From Candidatus Skiveiella danica (lineage in GTDB: Bacteria > Pseudomonadota > Gammaproteobacteria > Burkholderiales > Burkholderiaceae_C), in NCBI GenBank assembly GCA_016721925.1, contig JADKHE010000003.1, forward strand, positions 292,531 through 356,530: a stretch of 64,000 bases of DNA, read 5' to 3'. Under the pieces are notes generated by a model. That model was not told the origin of the DNA and ran no database searches. It worked only from the letters and a program-made list of their open reading frames with translations. This document shows, piece after piece, positions 50,144-60,499 of the stretch. Position 1 is the stretch's first letter; every line of letters starts with the position of its first letter. Position numbers and translations under genes: made by a program.

Positions 50144-51454
50144 TCAATCAACCGACAGGCCCGACGGCATCTGCGGTTGAGCCAGCACCTTGTCAATGCG
50201 CTTTCCATCCAGATCAACCACCTCGAAAATCCACTGGGCGCAGGTGATTCGTTCGGCCACGGCAGGCAGACGGCCGGATACCGACATCAGCAAACCGGCA
50301 AGCGTGTTGAAACGCCCCTTTTCCTCGTCCGGCAATTCGCGAATATCCAGCCGTGCCTTGAGTTCATTGATCGGCATCAGTCCGTCCAGCAACCAGGAGC
50401 CATCATCCCGCGGCGTGGCCCAGGCATCCAGCTGGGCGCCGGGCTGCAACTCCCCGGTGATCGCCTCCAGCAGATCGCGCGGCGTCACCAGGCCCTGCAC
50501 CACGCCATATTCGTCCACCACGAACACCATGCGGCCCGAGCGCTCGCGCAACTGTTCGAGCAAGGACATGCCCGTGAGCGTCTCGGGTACAAAGGTGGCC
50601 GGCACGACATGGTCCTCGATCGGTCCGGGGTGTTCCCGCCCCAGCCGCAGCAGCTGCGCCACGCTGATCAGACCGACCACCTCCTCGAGGCCCCCGCGGC
50701 AGACCGGGTACCACGAATGGGTACCGTGTTCGCCGCCACGACCGGCCTGGTCCAGGCTTTGCGCCACGGTGCTGCCGGCGTCGAGCCAGTCGATGTCCAC
50801 ACGCGGCACCATAAGGGAGGTCAGCAGCCGATCGTCCAGATGAAACACGTTGCGAACCATCTGGTGCTCATGTTCTTCGATCAGCCCCGCATCGACCCCT
50901 TCCTCCAGGCTGGCGTTGATCTCCTCCTCGGTCACCGGCCGGGTTCGCGAGGTGTCGATACGCAACAGCTTAAGCACACCGTGAGTGGTCATCGACAACA
51001 AGTGCACAAACGGCTTGGCTGCCGTCGCCATGCCCCGCATCGGCCGAGCGACCCAGCGCGACACCGTTTCCGGATACAGCTGCCCGATGCGCTTGGGCAC
51101 CAGTTCGCCAAAAATGATCGTGATGAAGGTGATCAAGGTGACGACCGTGGCGGTTGCCACGATGCCTGCGGCGCGATCGGCCAGGCCCAGGCCGTGCAGC
51201 CAGTGCGCCAGATCGTCGCTGAAAGCCGCCTCGCCCACGATGCCGTTGAGCATGCCGATCGACGTGATCCCGACCTGCACGCTGGACAGGAACTGGGTCG
51301 GGTTCTCCAGCAGCTTGAGCGCCGCCGTTGCCCCCTTGTCGCCGGACTCGGACATGGCCGCCAGACGGGCCTTGCGGCTTGAGGCCAGCGCCAGTTCCGA
51401 CATGGCGAACAGCCCGTTGAGCAGGGTCAGGAACGCAATCAGCAGGAAATCCAT
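50144..51454 (-). CDS. Hemolysin-family/CorC-type membrane protein
   Basis: The 436-residue protein has DUF21 (CNNM-like) membrane domain (about 1-190), a tandem CBS pair (about 210-335; LTSLMVPRVDIDWL, VVPATFVPETLTGMSLLEQL) and a C-terminal CorC_HlyC domain (about 355-435). The family links to magnesium or cobalt export. It is divergent from apaH. Confidence 0.92.
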   Translation of the reverse strand: MDFLLIAFLTLLNGLFAMSELALASSRKARLAAMSESGDKGATAALKLLENPTQFLSSVQVGITSIGMLNGIVGEAAFSDDLAHWLHGLGLADRAAGIVATATVVTLITFITIIFGELVPKRIGQLYPETVSRWVARPMRGMATAAKPFVHLLSMTTHGVLKLLRIDTSRTRPVTEEEINASLEEGVDAGLIEEHEHQMVRNVFHLDDRLLTSLMVPRVDIDWLDAGSTVAQSLDQAGRGGEHGTHSWYPVCRGGLEEVVGLISVAQLLRLGREHPGPIEDHVVPATFVPETLTGMSLLEQLRERSGRMVFVVDEYGVVQGLVTPRDLLEAITGELQPGAQLDAWATPRDDGSWLLDGLMPINELKARLDIRELPDEEKGRFNTLAGLLMSVSGRLPAVAERITCAQWIFEVVDLDGKRIDKVLAQPQMPSGLSVD

Positions 51455-51490
51455 GAATGACCGGCCCGTGGCCGGTGGAAAATCAACACC

Positions 51491-52327
51491 ATGGCACTTT
51501 ACTGTATCGGCGATGTACAGGGCTGCGATGACGCCCTCGACCGCCTTCTCGACACGCTCGGATTCTCACCCAGCCGCGACACGATCTTCGTGCTCGGCGA
51601 CCTGGTCAATCGCGGGCCCGATTCGCTCGGCGTGCTGCGCCGACTGATCCGCTATGGCAATTCCGCGCGCTGCCTGCTGGGCAACCACGACCTGCACCTG
51701 CTGGCGGTGGCCGCCGGCGCGCGCAAGCACAAAAAAAAGGAGACCATCAACGACATCCTCGACGCGCCCGACCGCGACGAACTGCTGGATTGGGTGCGCC
51801 AGCGCGACATGGCGATCTATGAGCGCGGCGTGCTCATGGTGCATGCCGGCGTGTTGCCCGCGTGGACCTGCGAACGCACCCTGGCCCTTGCCGGCGAACT
51901 TTCCTCCGTGCTGGCCGGCCCCGAGCACCATGACTTCATGCACCACATGTACGGCGACGAACCGGCCGCCTGGGATGAGCAACTGACGGGCCACGACCGG
52001 CTGCGCGTGGTCGTCAATGCCCTGACCCGCCTGCGCTTCTGTTCACCCCAGGGCGTGATGGAGTTCGCGTTCAAGGAGGGCGCCGACAGCGGGCCCGAGG
52101 GTTACCTGCCCTGGTTCGACGTGCCGGGTCGGCGCACGGCCGATGTCGCCGTGGCCTTCGGGCACTGGTCCACGCTGGGCTGGCTGGGGCGCGACGATGT
52201 GTATGCGCTGGACGGCGGCTGCGTCTGGGGCGGCCACTTGAGCGCGCTGCGCCTGGACGACGCGGGCCGACATGAGCTCATCCAGGTGAAATGCCCGCAG
52301 ATGCTGAAGCCTGGAAAAGGCAAGTGA
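51491..52327 (+). CDS. apaH: Symmetrical bis(5'-nucleosyl)-tetraphosphatase ApaH
   Basis: The 278-residue metallophosphatase has GDVQGC (7-12), GDLVNRGP (37-44), GNHDLH (66-71) and FGHWS near residue 224. It hydrolyses Ap4A to two ADP and also decaps Np4-capped RNA in E. coli. A repeat copy begins right after its stop. Confidence 0.96.
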   Translation: MALYCIGDVQGCDDALDRLLDTLGFSPSRDTIFVLGDLVNRGPDSLGVLRRLIRYGNSARCLLGNHDLHLLAVAAGARKHKKKETINDILDAPDRDELLDWVRQRDMAIYERGVLMVHAGVLPAWTCERTLALAGELSSVLAGPEHHDFMHHMYGDEPAAWDEQLTGHDRLRVVVNALTRLRFCSPQGVMEFAFKEGADSGPEGYLPWFDVPGRRTADVAVAFGHWSTLGWLGRDDVYALDGGCVWGGHLSALRLDDAGRHELIQVKCPQMLKPGKGK

Positions 52328-52330
52328 CCG

Positions 52331-52400
52331 GATCGCTATTTATTTTGCAGCATCCTGCGACCATCCGACGCTGGGGAAAGGCTGTTTTCTCCAGATTTCC
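52331..52400 (+). repeat. Intergenic repeat family copy 8
   Basis: It reads GATCGCTATTTATTTTGCAGC, then CGACCATCCGACGCTGGGG, AAAGGCTGTTTTCTCCAGATTTC. It begins 4 bp after the apaH stop codon and lies between apaH and the convergent helicase gene. Confidence 0.7.
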
Positions 52401-52444
52401 GGGAAAGGGACCCGTTGGAATCATCGCCCGAACGGGGCCTCGCC

Positions 52445-53884
<1,440 letters not shown>

Positions 53885-53975
53885 TTAGCCCAGTATTGTC
53901 TCACTCAGGGCAAACCCTGCCAAACGCAAGCGTGGCGCTGGTCCGACAGTGCCGGCGCCACGCGGACGTCGCTAC

Positions 53976-54032
53976 GCCTTCAATAGCGTCAAATGGCTAT
54001 CCGACGCTGGGATAGGGTCGTTTATTACAGAT
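53976..54032 (+). repeat. Intergenic repeat family copy 9
   Basis: It reads TTCAATAGCGTCAAATGGCTATCCGACGCTGGG, ATAGGGTCGTTTATTACAGATTC. It overlaps the last codons of the ypfJ-like gene, which ends at 54025. Confidence 0.7.
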
Positions 54033-54915
54033 TCTTCGTGCTGAAGGTGTCGCAGGCCTTGACGCTGCCGTTCTGCAACCCGTTGTTGAACCAGCGGGTG
54101 CGCTGGGCACTGGTGCCGTGCGTGAAGCTTTCGGGCACCACATAGCCCTGGCTTTGCTTCTGCAGGGCATCGTCGCCGATGCGCGCAGCCGCGTTCATGG
54201 CCGACTCGATATCACCGTTCTCCAGAATCTGCCGCGCGTTCTGCGCATGGTTGGCCCAGACGCCGGCAAAACAGTCGGCCTGCAGTTCCAGCCGAACGCT
54301 CAGCGCGTTGTACTGCGCCGGGCTGACCTTGGCGCGCATCTGCTCCATCCTGGCGCTGATGCCCATGAGGTTCTGCACGTGATGGCCCACCTCGTGGGCG
54401 ATCACGTAGGCCTGGGCAAATTCGCCGGGCGCGCCCAGCTTGTTCTTCAGCGTTTCGTAGAAGCCCAGGTCGATATAGACCTTGCGGTCCGCCGGGCAGT
54501 AAAACGGACCCATCGCCGCCTGCCCGGTGCCGCAGGCGGTGGGTGTGGCGCCGCGAAACAGCACGAGACGCGGATCCTGGTATTTCGCGCCGCCCTTGGC
54601 AAAGATGTCGGTCCACACGTCCTCGGTGTCCGCCAGAACCGTGGAGACGAACTTGGCCATGCGGTCATCGGCCGGCGGTTTGTGCGCCGGCATCTGCTGC
54701 ACCTGCGCAGGAGGCGCACCGCCCCCGCTGAGCAGGCCCAGAATCGTCAGCGGATTGATGCCGAAGGCCCAGCCGCCAATCAAGGCGATGACGATCGTTC
54801 CGATGCCAATCCCCCGCCCCCCGACCAGGCCGCCCAGGCCACCACCCCCACCGCCGCCACCGCCATCGCGGCGGTCTTCGACGTTGTCCGATTCCCGGTT
54901 GCCTTCCCATTTCAT
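54025..54915 (-). CDS. ypfJ: Neutral zinc metallopeptidase (YpfJ-like)
   Basis: The 296-residue protein has a glycine-rich start (DGGGGGGGGGLGGLVGG), one membrane helix (about 40-60) and a zinc-peptidase domain with HEVGHHVQNLMG (catalytic HExxH) and a downstream ELQADCFAGVWA. Its start at 54915 gives MKWEGNRESDNVEDRRDG, the usual YpfJ beginning. The role is unknown; it may act in the periplasm or membrane. Confidence 0.92.
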   Translation of the reverse strand: MKWEGNRESDNVEDRRDGGGGGGGGGLGGLVGGRGIGIGTIVIALIGGWAFGINPLTILGLLSGGGAPPAQVQQMPAHKPPADDRMAKFVSTVLADTEDVWTDIFAKGGAKYQDPRLVLFRGATPTACGTGQAAMGPFYCPADRKVYIDLGFYETLKNKLGAPGEFAQAYVIAHEVGHHVQNLMGISARMEQMRAKVSPAQYNALSVRLELQADCFAGVWANHAQNARQILENGDIESAMNAAARIGDDALQKQSQGYVVPESFTHGTSAQRTRWFNNGLQNGSVKACDTFSTKNL

Positions 54916-54957
54916 GCCCGCACTCCTCACGCAGCCGCGCTGCGATACATTTGCCCG

Positions 54958-55629
54958 ATGGTAGCCGTACCGCCCCCGATCCGAGCGCGCACCCCCAGTG
55001 TGCTGATGACCGGCTTCGATGCGTTCGGTGGCCAAGCCTTGAACCCAAGCTGGCTGGCCGTTCAGGCTCTGCATGGGCGGCGCATCGCCGGCCACCGCAT
55101 CGTTTCGGCCCGGATTCCGACCGTCTTCGGCACCGCGCTGGAACACCTGCAAACGTTGATGATGGCGCACCGCCCCACACTGGTGGTCTGTGTCGGGCAA
55201 GCCGGCGGGCGGGCAGCACTGTCGCTGGAGCGCGTGGCCATCAACCTCATCGACGCCCGCATCGCCGACAACGCCCTGGCCCAGCCCGTCGACGAGCCCG
55301 TGGTGGCCGGCGGCCCTGCAGCGTACTTCAGCACCCTGCCAGTGAAAGCGATGCGGGTGGCGCTCCAGCGCCAGGGGCTGGCTGCGGAGGTTTCACAGAC
55401 GGCAGGCACCTTTGTCTGCAACCAGGTGTTCTACGGACTGATGCACTTCCTCGCCACGCAGCGCGGCTGGCGCCGGGTTCGCGGCGGTTTCATCCATGTG
55501 CCCTGGCTGCCGGAACAGGGCACGCCGTCGATGCCGCTGGAGGGCATCGTCCACGGCCTGCGGCTGGCCGTGCGCGTGGCGCTGACCACGTCGCAGGACC
55601 TGCGCATCGCGGCCGGCCAGACCCATTGA
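54958..55629 (+). CDS. pcp: Pyroglutamyl-peptidase I
   Basis: The 223-residue cysteine peptidase has MTGFDAFGG (about 16-24), VCVGQAGGRAALSLERVAINLIDARI with the active-site Glu, C in QTAGTFVCNQVFYGLM and H in GGFIHVPWLP. It removes N-terminal pyroglutamate from peptides. ATG 54958 lies next to the divergent ypfJ start. It is followed 32 bp later by a pyrroline reductase-like gene. Confidence 0.93.
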   Translation: MVAVPPPIRARTPSVLMTGFDAFGGQALNPSWLAVQALHGRRIAGHRIVSARIPTVFGTALEHLQTLMMAHRPTLVVCVGQAGGRAALSLERVAINLIDARIADNALAQPVDEPVVAGGPAAYFSTLPVKAMRVALQRQGLAAEVSQTAGTFVCNQVFYGLMHFLATQRGWRRVRGGFIHVPWLPEQGTPSMPLEGIVHGLRLAVRVALTTSQDLRIAAGQTH

Positions 55630-55661
55630 TCGGACGCACGCCCCTTCGCTACAGTCGGGCC

Positions 55662-56624
55662 ATGGCCGATCTCTCAACCGAATCCCGCGTACTCGGACCT
55701 GCCGAGACCGCCGCCGCCCTGCCCTGGCCCGCGCTGCTCCAGGCGTTGGTGCAGTTGCTGCTCGATGACCAGGTTCACGTGCCCGCGCGGCTGGTGCAGC
55801 CCTTGCCCGGTGGCGGCAGCCTGTTCGTCATGCCAGCGCACGATGCCCACATTGCCATCACCAAGCTGATCACGTTCACACCCGCCAACACAGGCAGTGC
55901 TCGCCCCACCATCCAGGGCGACGTGATCGTCACCCATGTGGCCACTGGCACGCGGGCTTTGTTGCTGGACGGTCCCACCGTCACCGCGCGCCGTACGGCG
56001 GCCGTCTCGGCGCTGGCGGCCCAACGGCTGGCGCCCCGGCCAGAAGGCCCCTTGCTGATCGTGGGCGCCGGCGTGCAGGGACGCGCCCATCTGGATGCGT
56101 TTGCCGATGTCCTGGACGTCAAAGCGGCGGTGATTGCCTCGCGCAGCGAGGCCAGCGCAGACGCGCTGGCCCTTCACGCGCAGGCGCGCGGCCTGCGCGC
56201 TGAAATCACGACCGACCCCGACGCCGCGCTGGCCGACTGCCCGCTGGTCGTGACCTGCACACCGGCCAGCGGCGTGGCCCTGCGCGCCCTGCCCGGCCAC
56301 GGGCATTTCATTGCCGCCGTCGGCGCCTTTACACCGACGATGGTGGAGCTCGCGCCGGCACTGTGCCGTCATGTCGCTCACACCGGGCGGGTGGTCGTGG
56401 ACACGCCGCAGGCCTTGCACGAAGCCGGCGACCTGCTGCAGGCGGGACTGGACGTGAGCCGCTTTGAATCCCTGGCCGATGTGGTGCGCATCGATGCCGC
56501 TTTTCACGACCCCGTCACGCTCGCCGGGCCGGTACTGTTCAAGAGCTGCGGCTGGGCCGGCTGGGACCTGGCCGCCGCCCGCTGTGCCCTGCAGACTTTG
56601 GCCGGGTCAGCCAAGGGTCGCTGA
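55662..56624 (+). CDS. Ornithine-cyclodeaminase-family reductase
   Basis: The 320-residue protein has the family Rossmann motif LLIVGAGVQGRAHLDAF (about 128-144) and the N-terminal GGSLFVMPAHDAHIAITKLITF region. It resembles delta1-pyrroline-2-carboxylate/delta1-piperideine-2-carboxylate reductases more than true ornithine cyclodeaminases. It would reduce cyclic imino acids to proline or pipecolate. It lies 32 bp after pcp and points towards dcd. Confidence 0.85.
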   Translation: MADLSTESRVLGPAETAAALPWPALLQALVQLLLDDQVHVPARLVQPLPGGGSLFVMPAHDAHIAITKLITFTPANTGSARPTIQGDVIVTHVATGTRALLLDGPTVTARRTAAVSALAAQRLAPRPEGPLLIVGAGVQGRAHLDAFADVLDVKAAVIASRSEASADALALHAQARGLRAEITTDPDAALADCPLVVTCTPASGVALRALPGHGHFIAAVGAFTPTMVELAPALCRHVAHTGRVVVDTPQALHEAGDLLQAGLDVSRFESLADVVRIDAAFHDPVTLAGPVLFKSCGWAGWDLAAARCALQTLAGSAKGR

Positions 56625-56636
56625 GAGCGGACTGTT

Positions 56637-57210
56637 TCAGGCCTTGGGCAGCGTGACGCCGCGCTGGCCCTGGTACTTGCCGCCGCGGTCCTTGTACGAC
56701 ACCTCGCAGACATCGTCCTTGTCGCTTTCGAAGAACAGCACCTGCGCGCAGCCTTCTCCGGCATAGATCTTCGCGGGCAGCGGCGTGGTGTTGGAGAACT
56801 CCAGCGTCACGTAGCCCTCCCACTCGGGCTCGAAGGGCGTGACGTTGACGATGATGCCGCAGCGCGCGTAGGTGCTCTTGCCCAGGCAGATCGTCAGCAC
56901 GTTGCGCGGGATGCGGAAATACTCCATCGTGCGCGCCAGCGCAAAGCTGTTCGGCGGGATGATGCAGACGTCCTCGTTGAAATCGACGAAGCTCTTCTCG
57001 TCAAAATTTTTCGGGTCCACCACGGTGCTGTGGATGTTGGTGAACACCTTGAATTCCGGCGCGCAACGGATGTCGTAGCCATAGCTGCTGGTGCCGTAGC
57101 TGATGATTTTCTTGCCGTCGGCGCTGGCGGATCTGGCCGGGCTCGAAAGGCTCGATCATGCCGTGCTGCTCGGCCATGCGGCGGATCCATTTGTCGCTTT
57201 TGATGCTCAT
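56637..57210 (-). pseudogene. dcd: dCTP deaminase, interrupted by a frameshift
   Basis: The N-terminus reads from ATG 57210 ([20 protein letters not shown]), and the rest from about 57125 in another frame ([19 protein letters not shown] to the end at 56637). On the minus strand the junction reads CGCCAGCGCCGACGGC; removing one C gives CGC-CAG-GCC-GAC-GGC = RQADG, which fits the Dcd family. The total, 574 nt, is 3n+1. Dcd deaminates dCTP to dUTP for thymidylate synthesis. An intact gene with a sequencing insertion is more likely than loss. Confidence 0.9.
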
Positions 57211-57357
57211 CGTGGCCACTCCTGCGGCGCCATTGTAGGCGGCGCCCAGCCCCATGCGGGTGCATACCGGAACGTCAACAGGTGCCATTTGCGCGGCACC
57301 ACACGCGTGTCACGGGAATGATTCATGCTTGCCATCCAGACCCAAGGAAAGGTGCTT

Positions 57358-57657
57358 ATGACGCGAAAGAACAGGATATTCGGCCTCGGCTTGCTGGTGG
57401 CGGCCTGGGGACCCCAGACCCTGGCACAGGGCAATTCGGCGGCGCTGACACCGAACATGACGGTGAACGACCCCTGCCGCGCCGAGGTGTCGAGGTTCGA
57501 GCAGACCATCGGTTTCATCCGCCAGACCCAGGGCAATCAGGCGGCAGCCGAACTCAAGGAGAAGCTGTTGCCGGCGAAGACCGAGAACGACATCCTGTTC
57601 AAGGACGGCTACTGCGGCCTGGCCGCCTACCTGCGCGAGAAAAAACTGACCCGGTGA
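57358..57657 (+). CDS. Small secreted hypothetical protein
   Basis: The 99-residue protein has a signal peptide (MTRKNRIFGLGLLVAAWGPQ, cut near LAQ) and a mature part of about 65 residues with two cysteines (NDPCRAE; DGYCGL), which may pair. AAGGAAAGG lies before the ATG at 57358. I know no family for it. It is divergent from dcd and followed by a repeat copy. Confidence 0.65.
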   Translation: MTRKNRIFGLGLLVAAWGPQTLAQGNSAALTPNMTVNDPCRAEVSRFEQTIGFIRQTQGNQAAAELKEKLLPAKTENDILFKDGYCGLAAYLREKKLTR

Positions 57658-57660
57658 CGC

Positions 57661-57722
57661 TACGCTATTTGAAGCAAACAATGACCGCCCTGAGCTGGGA
57701 AAAGGCCTTTTTCACCCTGAAA
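57661..57722 (+). repeat. Intergenic repeat family copy 10
   Basis: It reads TACGCTATTTGAAGCAAACAATGACC, GCCCTGAGCTGGGAAAAGGCC, TTTTTCACCCTGAAAT. It starts 3 bp after the stop of the small secreted protein gene, and its end covers the guaD stop. Confidence 0.75.
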
Positions 57723-58989
57723 TGATGGTTCTTTCCACCAGCCGGTCATCGCCGAGCACGATCATCGCGAACAGCAGTTCGTCCAGACTCTGCGCCTGCG
57801 CCGTGCGGCGCGCCAGCAGCGGCGTAGCCGCCGGATTCAGCACGATGAAGTCGGCTTCATGGCCCGGCTGCAGGTTGCCCACCACCCCGGCGAGATCCAG
57901 GGCCGCCGCCGCACCGGCCGTGTGCTGCCACCACAGGTGCTGCGGGCTCAGGCTCAGGCCGGCCTTGGTCTGGCCCTCGCGCCCGGCGGTATAGGCCGCC
58001 AGCATGGTGTGGAACGGGCTGAAGCTGGTGCCGCCGCCCACGTCGCTGGCCAGCCCGTAGCGGAAGCCGACGCGCTCCGCACCCGCGTAATCGAAAAATC
58101 CGCTGCCCAGGAACAGGTTGCTGGTGGGGCTGACGGCTGCCGCCGTGCCGGTGTCGCGCATCAGCGCGCGGTCGTCGTCGTCGAAGTGGATGCAGTGCGC
58201 ATAGACCGCGCGCTCGCGCATCAGCCCATGGTCGTCATACACCGCCAGATACGAGCGCGAGGCCGGAAACAGCTCACGCGCCCAGCGCACTTCATCGAGG
58301 TTCTCCGACACATGCGACTGGATCCACACGTCGGGGTAGCGCGCCGCCAGCTCGCCCGCGCCCGTCAGCTGCGCCTCGCTGCAGCTCGGCGCAAAGCGCG
58401 GCGTGATCGCGTAGCCGAGCCGGTCCACGCCGTGCCATCTGTTGATCAGCGCCTCGGTATCGATCAGGCTCTGCTCGGTCTGGTCACGCACGCCGTCAGG
58501 GCTGTGGCGGTCCTGCAGCACCTTGCCGGTGATCAGGCGCAGGCCACGCTGGCGGGCCTCGGTGAACAAGGCATTCACCGAGGTCGGGTGCGAGGTGGCA
58601 AAGGTCAGCGCGGTCGTCACGCCGTTGCGCGCGAGTTCGTCCAGAAAGAAGGTCGCGACGTCGGTGGCGTAGGTCGCCTCGGAAAACCGCGCCTCGTGCG
58701 GAAAGGTGTAGTGCTCCAGCCAGGGCAGCAGGCCCTCGGCCGGCGAGCCGATCACGTCGGTCTGCGGGTAGTGGATGTGCAGGTCGAGAAAACCCGGCGC
58801 GAGGATGCGCCCGGGCAGATGTGTCACCGGCACGCCGGGGAAGCGGGCCACTAGCGCGTCATGGTCGCCCACCGCGATGACCACCCGCCGGCCCGCCGCG
58901 TCGGGCCCGGTGACGAGCAGGCCGTCCGTGTCAAAAACGGCACGGCCGTCGTCGTCAAATCGCAGGAGGGAGGCGCGCCAGGCTTTCAT
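57712..58989 (-). CDS. guaD: Guanine deaminase
   Basis: The 425-residue amidohydrolase has the metal-binding motif HIHYPQTDVIG (about 73-83), HCIHF region (about 276-280) and SDVGGGTSFS (about 326-335). It deaminates guanine to xanthine. Start at 58989 gives MKAWRASLLRFDDDG. Its stop-to-start neighbour is the BMP-type binding protein gene, 4 bp upstream, so they are one purine unit. Confidence 0.92.
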   Translation of the reverse strand: MKAWRASLLRFDDDGRAVFDTDGLLVTGPDAAGRRVVIAVGDHDALVARFPGVPVTHLPGRILAPGFLDLHIHYPQTDVIGSPAEGLLPWLEHYTFPHEARFSEATYATDVATFFLDELARNGVTTALTFATSHPTSVNALFTEARQRGLRLITGKVLQDRHSPDGVRDQTEQSLIDTEALINRWHGVDRLGYAITPRFAPSCSEAQLTGAGELAARYPDVWIQSHVSENLDEVRWARELFPASRSYLAVYDDHGLMRERAVYAHCIHFDDDDRALMRDTGTAAAVSPTSNLFLGSGFFDYAGAERVGFRYGLASDVGGGTSFSPFHTMLAAYTAGREGQTKAGLSLSPQHLWWQHTAGAAAALDLAGVVGNLQPGHEADFIVLNPAATPLLARRTAQAQSLDELLFAMIVLGDDRLVERTIISG

Positions 58990-58993
58990 GCGC

Positions 58994-60088
58994 CTATTTT
59001 GCGATGCGTCCCTGCACACCGGATACGAGAAAGTTCATAGTGAGTATCTGCTCGTCCGTCATCGCCTGGCCCTTGGGCACCACCTCCCGGCCCTCGTTGT
59101 CGACGATCGGACCGGCAAAGGGCCTGAGCTTGCCGCTCGCGATGTCCTTCTGGCGCGCCAGCACCTCCGCCTGCACCGCCTTGGGCACCTTCGATCCAAA
59201 ATCGCCGACCCGGATCATGCCCTCCTTCACGCCGCCCCAGACCTTGCCGCTGGTCCAGGTGCCGTTGGCCGCCGCCTGAATGCGCCGCGTGTAGTAGTCG
59301 CCCCACTGGTGCGTCACCGCCACGATCTGCGCGTCGGGCGCCACCTTGCGCATGTCGGAGTGGTAGGCCACGGCCAGCTTGCCGCGCTCCTGGGCGGCCG
59401 CCATCACGGCCGTGCTGCCGGTGTGAAAGGCGATCACGTCCACATCCTGGTTGAACAGCGTCATGGCCGCGTCGCGCTCGCGCGGCGGGTCGAACCAGGC
59501 GTTGAGCCACACCACCTTGACCTGCGCCTTGGGGTTGACCGAGCGCATGCCCAGCGTAAAGGCATTGATGCCCTGCAGCACCTCCGGAATCGGAAAGCCC
59601 GCCACGTAGCCCGCCACGCCGGTCTGCGTCATGCGGCCGGCGGCGATGCCCGCCAGGTAGCGACCCTCGTAGTAGCGCGCGTTCGCGGCCGCGACGTTGT
59701 CCACCGTCTTGTAGCCGGTGATCGACTCGAACTTCACCTCCGGAAATTCCTTCGCCACCTTCAGCGTGGGCTCCATGTAGCCGAAGCTGGGTGTGAAGAT
59801 GATCTGGTGGCCCTGGCGCGCCAGGTCGCGGATCACACGCTCGGCGTCGGCGCCCTCGGGCACGTTCTCGACGAAGGTGGTCTTGACGCCCGCACCCAGC
59901 GCGGCCTCGACGGCCTTGCGGCCCTCGTCGTGCTGCTTCGTCCAGCCGGCCTCGGTGATCGGCGAGACATAGACAAAACCGGCCTTGACGGGCTCACCGG
60001 CGGCTGGCTTGGGTTGCGAAAAAACGGGAAGGGAAAAACAGACGGCCGCGAGCGCCAAAGCGCCCGCCGGCACGAGGTTTTTGTACAT
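58994..60088 (-). CDS. BMP-family ABC transporter substrate-binding protein
   Basis: The 364-residue protein has a signal peptide (ALALAAVCFSLPVFS) and the BMP fold (AGFVYVSPITEAGWTKQHDEGRKA; IIFTPSFGYMEP; GYVAGFPIPEVLQGINAF). BMP proteins bind purine nucleosides or bases. It is next to guaD, which fits purine uptake and use. No ABC permease or ATPase gene lies next to it here. Confidence 0.9.
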   Translation of the reverse strand: MYKNLVPAGALALAAVCFSLPVFSQPKPAAGEPVKAGFVYVSPITEAGWTKQHDEGRKAVEAALGAGVKTTFVENVPEGADAERVIRDLARQGHQIIFTPSFGYMEPTLKVAKEFPEVKFESITGYKTVDNVAAANARYYEGRYLAGIAAGRMTQTGVAGYVAGFPIPEVLQGINAFTLGMRSVNPKAQVKVVWLNAWFDPPRERDAAMTLFNQDVDVIAFHTGSTAVMAAAQERGKLAVAYHSDMRKVAPDAQIVAVTHQWGDYYTRRIQAAANGTWTSGKVWGGVKEGMIRVGDFGSKVPKAVQAEVLARQKDIASGKLRPFAGPIVDNEGREVVPKGQAMTDEQILTMNFLVSGVQGRIAK

Positions 60089-60125
60089 GGTGTTCCTCTA
60101 CATGGCCCCGGATGACTGAAAAAGC

Positions 60126-60152
60126 AAAAGGCTGCCGGGGCAGCAGCCTTTG
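60126..60152 (-). terminator. Rho-independent terminator after the DUF3185-like gene
   Basis: On the minus strand AAGGCTGC, a short loop and GCAGCCTT form an 8-bp stem followed by TTGCTTTTT. It separates the Mla-like operon from the BMP gene. Confidence 0.7.
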
Positions 60153-60283
60153 CGTTGATTTTACCAGCGGTCCGCTGACGCCACAGCGTCCCGTGGCATG
60201 GCACGGCCCCGCCCGTCGGGCGCCACCGGCCCGGGCCCGGCAGCCACCGCCGCGGGCGGGCCCGCCGGGCGAACCTGATCCGG

Positions 60284-60499
60284 CTATTTGCGTCCCAGGG
60301 CCAACAGGAGCACACCGGCGGCGATGGCGCCGGCGCTGGCGATCAGCGGGATGTTGATGCGTTCACGCTCCTGGACCTTGAGCTCCAGCGGCCCAAGCTT
60401 CACAGCGCTGGTTTCCTTGGTGTAGCTGAAGCCGCCGTAGGCCAGGCCGAGGCCGCCCAGCACGATCAGGATGATGCCGATGAGTTTGGAGGTGTTCAT
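60284..60499 (-). CDS. DUF3185-like small membrane protein
   Basis: The 71-residue protein has two membrane helices (LIGIILIVLGGLGLAYGGFSY and LIASAGAIAAGVLLLALG) around a short Lys/Glu-rich loop. It is DUF3185-like by pattern. Its ATG overlaps the end of the lipoprotein gene (ATGA), so it ends the Mla-like operon. The role is unknown. Confidence 0.75.
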   Translation of the reverse strand: MNTSKLIGIILIVLGGLGLAYGGFSYTKETSAVKLGPLELKVQERERINIPLIASAGAIAAGVLLLALGRK

